Shown: positions 17,737-25,893 of the stretch, one piece after another
Numbering within the stretch: the stretch's first letter is position 1
Layout of the letters: each line of letters opens with the position of its first letter
Assembly: GCF_024623785.1 (NCBI RefSeq)
Contig: NZ_JANKBZ010000055.1
Coordinates: 1-40,726 of the forward strand
Length of the DNA: 40,726 nucleotides
Origin: Archangium lipolyticum
GTDB taxonomy: Bacteria > Myxococcota > Myxococcia > Myxococcales > Myxococcaceae
Reading direction: 5' to 3'
The notes under the pieces: generated by a model
Databases searched by the model: none
What the model was told of the DNA's origin: nothing
Seen by the model: only the letters and a program-made list of their open reading frames with translations
Program-made: the position numbers and the translations under genes

Positions 17737-18651
17737 ATGACGACGCCCGGAAAGCCCGCCGATCCCACGCGCGGGGAGCGCGCCCGCCTCTCGCTCGAAG
17801 GACTGTCCGTGGGGGACGCGTTCGGGGAGCGCTTCTTCGTGTCCCCGTCCGTCGCCCAGTCCATGGTGGAGCAGCGGACCCTGCCACGCGAGCCGTGGAG
17901 CTACACGGACGACACGGAGATGGCGCTCGCCATCGTGCGGGTGCTCAAGGAGCACGGACGCATCGACCAGGACGCGCTGGCACGGCTGTTCGGCCAGCGC
18001 TACCGGAGGAATCCACGCCGGGGCTACGGCGCCACCGCGCACGACATCCTGCAGAAGATCCACCTGGGGATGCCCTGGCGGACGGTCTCCTCCGAGGTCT
18101 TCGAGGGCTCGGGCTCCATGGGCAACGGTGGGGCCATGCGCGTGGCACCACTGGGAGCCTGGTTCGCGGATGACCTGGCGCGGGTGGTGTCCGAGGCCCG
18201 GGCGTCGGCGGAGGTGACTCACTTCCACCCGGAGGGACAGGCGGGAGCCATCGCCATCGCCGTGGCGGCCGCGTGGGCGCACCGCTGGAAGGAGACACGC
18301 TCGCCCGCGAGCCAGCTCTTCGACACCGTCCTCGACCACACGCCCCCGGGAGAAACCCGGGAGGGACTGGAGAAGGCACGCAAGTGGCCGCTCGAGGCGA
18401 CACCCACGTCCGCGGCCCGGGCGCTGGGCAGCGGCCAGCGCGTCATCTCGCAGGACACCGTACCCTTCTCGGTGTGGTGCGCGGCCCGGCACCTGGACAG
18501 TTACGAGGAGGCGCTCTGGAGCACGGTGGCGGGGATGGGGGACCGCGATACCACTTGTGCCATCGTGGGCGGCATCGTCGCGCTGAGCGCGGGGCGTGAG
18601 TCCATTCCCCGCGCCTGGCTCTCGGCGCGCGAGCCGCTCGACGCGGCCTGA
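17737..18651 (+). CDS. ADP-ribosylglycohydrolase (DraG/ARH family)
   Basis: This 304-aa cytoplasmic enzyme has the binuclear-metal motifs of the ADP-ribosyl-glycohydrolase family: GDAFGE (26-31), YTDDTEM (56-62, with the T-D-D metal ligands), GSGSMGNGGAMRVAPLG, a THFHPEGQAGA segment, and GDRDTTCAIVGGIV near the C-terminus, which supplies the last Asp/Thr ligands. Family members remove ADP-ribose from arginine or other residues of proteins, or from small molecules. The length is normal for the family and all ligand motifs are intact, so activity is likely. It stands alone, ends 9 bp from the convergent argS stop, and has an operator-like palindrome upstream. No ADP-ribosyltransferase partner is visible in the window, so its target is unknown. 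Confidence 0.9.
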   Translation: MTTPGKPADPTRGERARLSLEGLSVGDAFGERFFVSPSVAQSMVEQRTLPREPWSYTDDTEMALAIVRVLKEHGRIDQDALARLFGQRYRRNPRRGYGATAHDILQKIHLGMPWRTVSSEVFEGSGSMGNGGAMRVAPLGAWFADDLARVVSEARASAEVTHFHPEGQAGAIAIAVAAAWAHRWKETRSPASQLFDTVLDHTPPGETREGLEKARKWPLEATPTSAARALGSGQRVISQDTVPFSVWCAARHLDSYEEALWSTVAGMGDRDTTCAIVGGIVALSAGRESIPRAWLSAREPLDAA

Positions 18652-18660
18652 CCACCCCGC

Positions 18661-20439
18661 TCACTCCTCCTCGGCGGGGGCCTCCATGTACTCGGGGGCG
18701 TTGATGCCCAGCAGCGCGAAGGCGCTGCGCAGTGTCTGCTTGAGCGCCGCCACCAGCGCCAGCCGGCCCTGCGTCTTCTCCGCGTCCCCGCTGATGATGG
18801 GGTCCGTCTTGTACTTCGTGTAGTAGCTGTGGAAGTCGGTGATCAGCTCCTGGCAGAAGTACAGCACATGGTGCGGCTCGAGCCGCTCCGCCGCGCTCGC
18901 CACCACGTCGGGCAACTGGCTCATCTTCTTCAGCATCACCAGTTCCTCGGGCAGGGTCAGCCGCGCGAGCTGGGCCTGCGTGAGGTTCTCCACCCCGACG
19001 AACGGAGTGCCCTTCTCCGCCGCCTTCTTCAGGATGCTCGCGCACCGCGCGTGGCCATACTGGAAGTAGAAGACAGGGTTGTCCTTGGACTGCTTCTGCA
19101 CCAGGTCCAGATCGAAGTCGAAGCGCGCGTTCGCCGTCTTCATCAGGAAGAGGAACCGGCACACATCCGGGCCCACCTCGTCGATGAGATCCTCGAGCTC
19201 GAACACCGTGCCCTTGCGCTTGCTGACCTTGACCTCCTCGCCGCCGCGCGTGATGCGCACGAGCTGCACCAGCAGGAAGTCGAGCCGCTTCGGCTCCAAC
19301 CCCAGCAGGATCATCCCCGCCTTGATGCGTGGCGTGTGCCCGGCGTGGTCCGCCCCGAGCACGTCGATGATGCGGTCGAAGCCCCGGTCGTACTTCTCCT
19401 TGTGGTAGGCGAGGTCCGCCGTCAGGTACACGGGCGTCCCGTCGCGCCGGAGGATGATGCGGTCCTCGTCATCCCCGTGCTGGCTCGTCATCAGGAACGT
19501 GCCGCCCAGCTGACGGTCCGTGTACTGCGCGGCCTTGCTCTCCCCGCTGCGGACCTTCTCCGTGTCGCGCCGGGCCTCCGCGGCCTCGTACGTCACGCCG
19601 CGCCTGGCGTACTCCTCGGCCACCGCCTTCACCTTGCCCGCCGCGTGCAGCGAGGCCTCGCTGAAGAACACGTCGTGCCGGATGTTCGCCTTCTCCAGCG
19701 ACGCCTGGATGGCCTTCATGTTCTCGCGGATGGCCACCGCGGTCGCCAGCGGGAGCCACTCGGACTCGGGCGCGCGCAGGTACTTGTCGCCCACCTCCGC
19801 CTTCCACGTCTTCGCGATGTCGATGACGTACTCGGCCGGGTACTCGCCCTCGGCCAGCTCCACCTGCTCGCCGAAGAGCTGCCGGTAGCGCTTGTGTACC
19901 GTGCGGCCCAGCGTCTCCACCTGCTTGCCGTAGTCGTTGATGTAGAACTCGCGCGTCACGTCATGCCCGGCCGACTCCAGCAACCGGGCCACCGCGTCGC
20001 CCATGAACGCCCCGCGCGCGTGGCCGATGTGCACCGGGCCCGTGGGGTTGGCCGACACGAACTCCACCATGATGCGCTTGCCCGTCGACTTCGGCGCCCG
20101 CCGCCCGAACGTCTCCCCGGCGCTCAGCACCTCGCGCGCCACCTGCTGGATGACCTGCTCCTTGAGCGTGAAGTTCAGGAAGCCCGGACCCGCCACCTCC
20201 ACCTTGGCGACCAGCCCCTCCTTGTCCACCAGGCCCTTCACGATGGCGTTGGCGATGTCGCGGGGCGGCTTGCCCTCGGGCTTCGTGAGCAGCATCGCCA
20301 CGTTGACCGCCCAGTCACCGTGGGCGGGGTTCTTCGGGGGCTCCACGGTGTAGCCAGGCACCTGCTCCAACTTGAGCGTGCCGGCCGACTTCAGCGCCGC
20401 GAGCGTGTCAGCAATGAGAGCGAAAACTTTCTGCCGCAT
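18661..20439 (-). CDS. argS: Arginyl-tRNA synthetase
   Basis: This 592-aa class I aminoacyl-tRNA synthetase charges tRNA-Arg. It shows the N-terminal Add-1-like domain (MRQKVFALIADTL...), the nucleotide-binding HIGH box exactly as HIGH (137-140, in TGPVHIGHARGAFMGDA), a VSKRKGTV segment in place of KMSKS, and a C-terminal anticodon-binding domain containing DPIISGDAEKTQGRLALVAAL. Length is standard. The ATG at 20439 was preferred to one 14 codons upstream because GAGAAGATG lies just ahead and the conserved N-terminus begins there. It is a housekeeping gene with normal composition and anchors this stretch as core chromosome. Confidence 0.96.
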   Translation of the reverse strand: MRQKVFALIADTLAALKSAGTLKLEQVPGYTVEPPKNPAHGDWAVNVAMLLTKPEGKPPRDIANAIVKGLVDKEGLVAKVEVAGPGFLNFTLKEQVIQQVAREVLSAGETFGRRAPKSTGKRIMVEFVSANPTGPVHIGHARGAFMGDAVARLLESAGHDVTREFYINDYGKQVETLGRTVHKRYRQLFGEQVELAEGEYPAEYVIDIAKTWKAEVGDKYLRAPESEWLPLATAVAIRENMKAIQASLEKANIRHDVFFSEASLHAAGKVKAVAEEYARRGVTYEAAEARRDTEKVRSGESKAAQYTDRQLGGTFLMTSQHGDDEDRIILRRDGTPVYLTADLAYHKEKYDRGFDRIIDVLGADHAGHTPRIKAGMILLGLEPKRLDFLLVQLVRITRGGEEVKVSKRKGTVFELEDLIDEVGPDVCRFLFLMKTANARFDFDLDLVQKQSKDNPVFYFQYGHARCASILKKAAEKGTPFVGVENLTQAQLARLTLPEELVMLKKMSQLPDVVASAAERLEPHHVLYFCQELITDFHSYYTKYKTDPIISGDAEKTQGRLALVAALKQTLRSAFALLGINAPEYMEAPAEEE

Positions 20440-20716
20440 GAGGACATCTTCTCCAAATGTCGAGAACCGAGAGGCGCGCACTCTAGAGCCGAATCGGCAT
20501 GGACTTCACGGCTTCCGTGCACCCGATGTCCTGTTCCGTCCGTCGCCGGCGCGCTGTCGCGCCGATGACACCCGGAGCACCCCTCCGGGCAGCCGGACGA
20601 GCAGGCCCGGGATTACGGGGCCGTACGGCGTCCCTGAAGCCCTCGAGACGTTCTTACAGGATGTGACGGCGACGTCGTGAGAGCATCCGCACTGGGAGGC
20701 GGTTAGGGTAGCGCGC

Positions 20717-21604
20717 ATGAGTGAAGCACCCGCGGCCCGTCCGCCCTTGCTCCTGCCCCCCATCCCCGCGGTGCTCCTCGCCGTCGTGAGCGTGCAGGGC
20801 GGCGCGGCCTTCGCGAAGGAATTGTTCCCGGTGCTCGGCCCGGCGGGCACGGCGGGCTTGCGCATCGGGCTGTCCGCGCTCCTGCTGCTCGCGGTGTTCC
20901 GTCCGCCGCTCGCGCGGCTCACAGGCGCCCAGTGGGGCGCGGTCATCCCGTATGGGGTGGTGCTCGGCGCGATGAACCTGAGCTTCTACTGGGCCCTCCA
21001 ACGCATCCCGCTGGGGCTCGGTGTCACACTGGAGTTCGTGGGGCCCCTCGCACTCGCGGTGTTCGGGTCGCGGCGCGCCTCGGACTTCCTGTGGGTGCTG
21101 CTCGCGGCGGTTGGCATCGCCCTCATCACCCCGTGGCGCGGTGGCGTCGGCGCGCTCGACCTGCTCGGCGTGCTGCTGGCGCTCGTCGCGGGTGGATTCT
21201 GGGCGGCCTACATCGTGCTCGGTGGGCGCGTGTCCAGGGTGTTCCAGGGAGCCCAGGGCGTCGCGACGGGAATGCTGTTCGCCGCCCTGACGGTGCTGCC
21301 CTTCTCGTTCGCGGAAGGACTCGCGGGGCGCCTCACGCCTCCGCTGTTCGCGGCGGGTCTGGCCGTCGCGCTCCTCTCCAGTGCGGTGCCGTTCACGCTG
21401 GAGATGATGGCGCTGCGCGTCCTCCCGAGCCGCACCTTTGGCATCCTGATGAGCCTGGAGCCCGCGGCCGCGGCCCTCTCGGGCCTGGTGTTCCTGCACG
21501 AGCAGCTCACCGTGACGCAGTGGCTCGCGCTGGTGTTCGTGAGCGCCGCATCCGCGGGCGCTGCCCTCACCGCACGCCGCGTGCCTCCACCAGTAGAGGC
21601 ATGA
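20717..21604 (+). CDS. EamA/DMT-family exporter, RhtA-like
   Basis: This 295-aa inner-membrane protein has about ten hydrophobic helices in two EamA halves. It resembles RhtA-type threonine/homoserine exporters: GGAAFAKELFPVLGPAGTAG in helix 1-2, GAMNLSFYWALQRIPLGLGV, LEFVGPLALA, and in the second half LLSSAVPFTLEMMALRVLP and ISLEP-like MSLEPAAAALSG. It probably exports amino acids or related small molecules using proton motive force; the substrate is not determined. The start at 20717 gives a short polar N-terminus before helix 1. The next gene starts within its stop codon (ATGA overlap), suggesting an operon, although the downstream product has no obvious transport link. Confidence 0.88.
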   Translation: MSEAPAARPPLLLPPIPAVLLAVVSVQGGAAFAKELFPVLGPAGTAGLRIGLSALLLLAVFRPPLARLTGAQWGAVIPYGVVLGAMNLSFYWALQRIPLGLGVTLEFVGPLALAVFGSRRASDFLWVLLAAVGIALITPWRGGVGALDLLGVLLALVAGGFWAAYIVLGGRVSRVFQGAQGVATGMLFAALTVLPFSFAEGLAGRLTPPLFAAGLAVALLSSAVPFTLEMMALRVLPSRTFGILMSLEPAAAALSGLVFLHEQLTVTQWLALVFVSAASAGAALTARRVPPPVEA

Positions 21605-23097
21605 GGAACCGAGATACGGCAATGACGACCACCCAGAATCCGACCGCCACCCAGGCCCTGCTCTCCCTGTGCGAGGACTTCAAGCGCTGGGCCGGGGAGC
21701 TCACCCCTGATGCCGTCCGCAAGCTGCTGGCCGAGGGAGCGGACGTGAACGGGCGCAACGCGCAGGGTGCGACGCCGCTGCACCTCGCGGTCCGGGCGCC
21801 CTACACGAAGGCCTACCCACGTCCCAACCTCGACGTGGTGCGCGTGCTGCTCGAAGCGGGCGCGGACCCGAATGCGCGGACCCAGCACGGCGAGACGGCG
21901 CTGCTCTCCGCCTTCCCGTCCGGTGACGATGCCGACTACACGCCACGAGCCCTGGAGCTCATCGCGCTCCTGCGCGCCGCGGGGGCGACGGTGCCCTCCG
22001 ACGTGAAGGATGACAGGTCGGCGGCGTTCCGCTTCAACGCCGATGCGACGCTCTACAAGGAGCTGCTCGACGCGGGCGCACCGGTGGACGCGCGCGGTAA
22101 CGAAGGCGCCACCCCGCTCCACAGGGCCGCCGCATATGGTTACGCGCCCATCACCGAGCTGCTGCTCGCCCGGGGCGCCGAGGTCAATGCGCTCGACGGG
22201 CTGGGCCGCACGCCGCTCGGCGTCGCGCTGCGCGAGCGCGTGAAGGTCTGGGTCAAGGCGAACAACCGCACCGCCGGCTTCAACGCCACCATTGCCCTGC
22301 TGGAGCGCGCCGGAGCGAAGCCGCACGTCCCCTACTCGCGCAGCGAGGACCCCTTCGCGCCCCTCCCCGTCGACTGCGCCGCGCTGCGCGCCGCCGTCCC
22401 GCGGGGCCATTTCCGGTTCGAGCACGAGGTGGACTCCGCGCAGGAGTTCATCACGAGGCTCTACAGCCAGGGTGACCCCTCGAGGTCGCTGGCCCTCCTC
22501 ACCGCGCTGCGGGACGTGCTCGGCGTGCCGCCTCTGCACCTGCGCCTGACGGGCCCGCTGAAGCTGGACAAGCCCTTCTTCCACCACGGCGACCTGGAGG
22601 TGGACGGCCACCTCGACATCAACCGGCCCTTCGCCGTCACGGGCAACCTCATCGTCCACGGCGTGCTGCAGGACAACAGCAACGACTCGAACGTCAACGT
22701 CCTGGGGGACGTGCGCTGCCACGCGCTCTACACGGATGGGGAAATCAACATCCGCGGCGACATCCACGCGCGCGACGTCGTCTACGCCTACTACAACGAC
22801 CACACGCTGTCCGCCGCGACCATCCACGCTCGCGTCGTCATCGAGGACGACCACGGCGTCATGGCGAAGGTGCAGGCCGAGCACCACTTCGACATGAACA
22901 CGTACAGCCAGGGCTACGGCGAAGGCGTGGGCGACCGGCTGAAGGCGCTGTTCGTCGACGAGGTGTTCGAGCCCCAGGAGGTGTACGAGCCCGACGAGGA
23001 AGAGGAGGAGGAAGAGAGAGAGCCGGCCCGCATCGACGAGTCGAAGCTCTTCGACCGCCTCCACCAGGGCCAGCCCGTCTTCCGCGAGCAGCCCTGA
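21601..23097 (+). CDS. Ankyrin-repeat protein with bactofilin/polymer-forming-like C-terminal domain
   Basis: This 498-aa protein starts at ATG 21601, overlapping the exporter stop; ATG 21622 is an alternative. Residues about 25-240 contain ankyrin repeats (GADVNGRNAQGATPLHLAV, EAGADPNARTQHGETALL, and GNEGATPLHRAAAYGYAPI). Residues about 300-445 form a strand-rich segment with repeats such as GDLEVDGHLDI, GNLIVHGVLQ and GDVRCHALYTDGEINIRGDI. These have the short-strand periodicity of a beta-helix, as in bactofilins and other polymer-forming proteins. The C-terminus is very acidic (EPDEEEEEEERE). No signal peptide. A role in protein-protein scaffolding is plausible, but I know no characterised protein with this combination. 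A long frame on the minus strand is a GC shadow. Confidence 0.85.
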   Translation: MRNRDTAMTTTQNPTATQALLSLCEDFKRWAGELTPDAVRKLLAEGADVNGRNAQGATPLHLAVRAPYTKAYPRPNLDVVRVLLEAGADPNARTQHGETALLSAFPSGDDADYTPRALELIALLRAAGATVPSDVKDDRSAAFRFNADATLYKELLDAGAPVDARGNEGATPLHRAAAYGYAPITELLLARGAEVNALDGLGRTPLGVALRERVKVWVKANNRTAGFNATIALLERAGAKPHVPYSRSEDPFAPLPVDCAALRAAVPRGHFRFEHEVDSAQEFITRLYSQGDPSRSLALLTALRDVLGVPPLHLRLTGPLKLDKPFFHHGDLEVDGHLDINRPFAVTGNLIVHGVLQDNSNDSNVNVLGDVRCHALYTDGEINIRGDIHARDVVYAYYNDHTLSAATIHARVVIEDDHGVMAKVQAEHHFDMNTYSQGYGEGVGDRLKALFVDEVFEPQEVYEPDEEEEEEEREPARIDESKLFDRLHQGQPVFREQP

Positions 23098-23257
23098 GCC
23101 TCACGGCTCATGCCGGGGGAGCGACTTCCTCCTCGAAGCGCGTCACGCCCTCCAGAAGCGACGCGCAGAGGCACGCCGGGCCGTCCAGCGCGGTGGCCTA
23201 TGCGCTTCTAGAGTGCGTCAACGGGCACGGGGTGTGTCTCTGCTTCGCTCCGCACGG

Positions 23258-23788
23258 TCAGGCCATCTCCAGCGCCCGTGTCTCGTGCCGTGCCTCGGCG
23301 GTGCCGTCCACCAGCACCCCATCGGCAATCCGCACCACCCGGCGGGCGCGGCGCATCACCCGTGGGTCATGCGTGGAGAAGAGGAAGGTGACGCGGCGGG
23401 TGCGGTTGAGCTCCTCCATCAGGTCCAGAATCTGCTCGCTGGTGGCGGAGTCCAGGTTCGCGGTGGGTTCGTCGGCGAGCACCAGCTGCGGCTGGGTGAC
23501 GAGTGCCCGTGCGATGGCCACGCGCTGCCGCTGGCCGCCGGACAGCTCGTCCGGGCGGTGGTGCAGGAACTGCGACAACCCCACGTCCGCGGCCACGCGC
23601 TCGGCGCGCTCGCGCAGCGTCCGCCTCGGCTCGTCACCGATGAGGCAGGGGAACTCGATGTTCTCCAGCACGTTCAGCACGGGGATGAGGTTGAAGGCCT
23701 GGAAGATGAAGCCGATCTTCCGGTTGCGCAGCTCGGCCAGGTCGTTGAAGTCGCGGTCCCCCACCTCCTCGCCCTCCAGCCGGTAGGT
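23258..23788 (-). pseudogene. Truncated ABC transporter ATPase (LolD/MacB type), Walker A missing
   Basis: This frame encodes the C-terminal about 175 residues of an ABC ATPase of the MacB/LolD group. It has the Q-loop (GFIFQAFNLIP), signature LSGGQRQRVAIARAL, Walker B LVLADEPTANLD and H-loop STHD. The first about 50-60 residues, including Walker A, are absent. Upstream, at about 23788, the sequence switches within GGGCTGCACCTACC into the N-terminus of an FtsX-type permease read in another frame. An ATG inside the remnant (23764) could permit translation, but a protein without Walker A cannot bind ATP normally. I read this as the product of an internal deletion that fused the start of the permease gene to the tail of the ATPase gene. 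Confidence 0.85.
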
Positions 23789-23918
23789 GCAGCCCGTTCA
23801 TCATGGCGCGGGTGAGCACGGCCGCCCCGACGCCCACCATGAGGGCCGCGAGGGTGATGAGGATACGGCGGCGGTTACGGGCAACGTTGCGAAGGGCAAT
23901 GCGGAAGAGGGGCCACAT
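23789..23918 (-). pseudogene. N-terminal remnant of an FtsX/MacB-type ABC permease
   Basis: From ATG 23918, with TTGGAG 8 bases upstream, the frame reads MWPLFRIALRNVARNRRR then ILITLAALMVGVGAAVLT and MMNGLH. This is the start of an FtsX-like permease: a short cytoplasmic segment with RNxxRNRRR and the first transmembrane helix. It then runs out of homology and into the ATPase remnant in a shifted frame. About 350 codons of permease are missing. The original order would have been permease then ATPase on the minus strand. Confidence 0.8.
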
Positions 23919-23921
23919 CGA

Positions 23922-24086
23922 GTGCTCCAAGGCTGGCCAGCGCACCATCGCCGGCGACCTGGGCGACCCCATGAGCACCTCCCATGCCAATCCCCCTCTC
24001 CCTCCGGAAAAGAGACGGGGTGAGGGGGCTGGCTGTCCGGACCTTCGTCACTCCCAGGGGGACGGGGTGCCGGGTTTCCGAACAGC
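23922..24086. repeat. 165-bp direct repeat, left copy (ABC operon promoter region)
   Basis: This segment recurs at 27374-27537 in the same orientation. The first about 70 bp (GTGCTCCAAGGCTGGCCAGC onward) are identical, and the rest differs by roughly ten substitutions and a one-base gap. Its left end coincides with the ribosome-binding site of the permease remnant. It also contains a CCCCTCTCCCTCC / GGGGTGAGGGGG inverted region. The repeats bracket the two foreign-looking genes. Confidence 0.85.
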
Positions 24087-24104
24087 GCTCCCGTAATGAA
24101 CCAA

Positions 24105-24132
24105 GGCAGGTAGGTGACATGACCTACCTGCC
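24105..24132. promoter_or_regulatory. Perfect 11-bp inverted repeat
   Basis: GGCAGGTAGGT and ACCTACCTGCC are separated by six bases (GACATG). No T-run follows in either direction, so it is more likely an operator or recombination-associated palindrome than a terminator. It lies just right of the left direct repeat and 135 bp upstream of the hydrolase gene, at the edge of the inserted segment. Confidence 0.5.
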
Positions 24133-24266
24133 CAGCAGCAGGCAGGGCATGTTACCCGCCCTCTCTGGTCCATTTTTGAAACGAGTTTTATGAGGTGTGT
24201 CCACAAAATCGGGGCAGGCTCAGACCCGTTGTGCGCAGTCCAGGTTTCTTATACTGCCCTGCCAAC

Positions 24267-25817
24267 ATGTCCCGACTCCTCGCAGCACTGATCATCCTGA
24301 TGGCGAGCGCCACCAGCGCCGCCGCCGATTTTGCGTTTTCGAACGTGCAGGGCCCGCACGGCGTCGGCCTGACCGTCAGCCAGATGTACGACTACTCGCG
24401 CGTGTACAAGCTGCGCGTGGACCAGATCACGGGTGCGGCCATCCAGGGTGAGCGTGCGCGTCCGATGCAGGTGCTGCGCTGGTACCCCACGCGGCGCCAG
24501 GGCAAACCCGTGACCTACCGCCAGTACATGGAGACGATCGCGACCGAGGAGAACTTCACGGCCGACGCGCAGGCGGTGCGCAACGCAACCGACACCTGGC
24601 TCGCGAGCCAGGGCGCCGCCCCGTCGCATGGCGCACTCGCGAAGCCGATGTGGGCGGTGCGCGATGCCCCGGCACTGCCAGGCAAATATCCGGTCGTGAT
24701 CTACGCGCCGAGCTTCAGCGCCAGCGCCGCCGAGAACGTGGACCTGTGCGAATATCTCGCGAGCCAGGGCTACGTCGTGCTGTCCAGCGCCTCGCTGGGA
24801 GCGCGCACGCGCTCGATGACGATCGACCTGGAGGGCCTGGAAGCGCAGGCGGCCGATATCGCATTCCTGATCGCGACCGCCCAGGCCATGCCGCAGGCGG
24901 ACATGAACCGCATTGCCGTCGTCGGCTTCAGCTGGGGCGGACTTGCGAACGTACTGGCGGCAGCCAGGGACGACCGCATCGGCGCACTGGTCAGCCTGGA
25001 CGGCTCGCTGCGCGGCTTCCCCGAATTCGTCAACGGCGGCAAGGACGCCGCGAAATACGTAACGCCAGCGCGTCTGGCGGTGCCGCTGCTGTACGTCGCG
25101 CGGCGCCCCGACACGCTCGAAAGCCTCAACCAGCGCCAGATCGACACCAGCTTCAGCCTGATGAACCAGATGAAGTATTCGGATGTGTACATCGTGACGA
25201 TGCATCCGATGACACACCCGGACTTCTCCTCGATTCACCTGCGCTTCGCGCCGGAGCGAGCGTTCGAGGAGTATTCGCGCGATGAGGCGGCGCTCGCGCA
25301 CAGCTGGACGGCGCGCTACGTCCACCAGTTCCTCGATGCCTACCTGAAGAACGATACGGCCGCGCGCACCTTCATGAACAATTCCGCCGCCGCGAACAAG
25401 GTACCGCGCCACATGCTGACGCTCGACGTGCGCCGCGGCGACGACACGCCACCCACACTGGAAACGTTCGTGCGCACGCTGGGCAAGGAAGGCTTCGCGC
25501 GGGCCATCCCCACCTACGACGCGCTGCATGCGAAGTCCGAAGCCTTCCGGCTCCAGGACTCGCAGATCAACACATGGGGCTACCAGTTGCTGCGCGGCGG
25601 CCGAGGCAAGGATGCAGTGGAGATCTTCAAGCTCGGCATCCACGTCTATCCGGACAACGCGAACCTGTTCGACAGCCTGGCCGAAGCGCAGGAAAAGACG
25701 GGGGACCGTGACCAGGCGACCCGCAACTACCGGCGCTCACTGGAACTGAACCCGAAAAACGGCAACGCGGTCGAACGCCTGAAAGCGCTGGGGAATACCG
25801 CGGGCGCCCAGCCCTGA
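24267..25817 (+). CDS. Exported alpha/beta hydrolase with C-terminal TPR
   Basis: This 516-aa protein has a signal peptide (SRLLAALIILMASATSAAA) and should be periplasmic or secreted. The central domain is an alpha/beta hydrolase related to dienelactone hydrolases and acyl-peptidase-like enzymes, with the nucleophile elbow GFSWGG and preceding IAVV strand; an Asp and His in the later part (around HPMTHPDFSS) complete a plausible triad. The C-terminus carries a TPR-like pair (NLFDSLAEAQEKTGDRDQAT). ATG 24267 has no ribosome-binding site. A TTGTGC / TATACT promoter-like pair (24229-24255, 15-bp spacing) ends 11 bases upstream, so the transcript may be near-leaderless. Base composition looks less GC-extreme than flanking myxobacterial genes, and it sits between direct repeats, suggesting transfer, perhaps from another proteobacterium. 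Substrate unknown. Confidence 0.82.
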   Translation: MSRLLAALIILMASATSAAADFAFSNVQGPHGVGLTVSQMYDYSRVYKLRVDQITGAAIQGERARPMQVLRWYPTRRQGKPVTYRQYMETIATEENFTADAQAVRNATDTWLASQGAAPSHGALAKPMWAVRDAPALPGKYPVVIYAPSFSASAAENVDLCEYLASQGYVVLSSASLGARTRSMTIDLEGLEAQAADIAFLIATAQAMPQADMNRIAVVGFSWGGLANVLAAARDDRIGALVSLDGSLRGFPEFVNGGKDAAKYVTPARLAVPLLYVARRPDTLESLNQRQIDTSFSLMNQMKYSDVYIVTMHPMTHPDFSSIHLRFAPERAFEEYSRDEAALAHSWTARYVHQFLDAYLKNDTAARTFMNNSAAANKVPRHMLTLDVRRGDDTPPTLETFVRTLGKEGFARAIPTYDALHAKSEAFRLQDSQINTWGYQLLRGGRGKDAVEIFKLGIHVYPDNANLFDSLAEAQEKTGDRDQATRNYRRSLELNPKNGNAVERLKALGNTAGAQP

Positions 25818-25893
25818 GAGTGGCACCAGGTATGGGCATGACGGGCGGGGTAGCCCCTGGACCGGATTGGCTGTCGTCGCTCGACGGTGGTGG

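Noticed and set aside
18829-20568. Long plus-strand open frame opposite argS
   Set aside because: Rich in Arg, His, Leu and Val without motifs; antisense shadow of a certain housekeeping gene.
21208-23064. Long minus-strand open frame opposite the ankyrin protein
   Set aside because: No domain features; the plus strand has clear ankyrin repeats and an ATGA-coupled start.
24196-24236. TGTCCACAAAATCGGGGCAG as a possible insertion-sequence end
   Set aside because: It resembles some IS3-type termini by memory, but there is no transposase remnant, no partner inverted repeat and no target duplication in the window.
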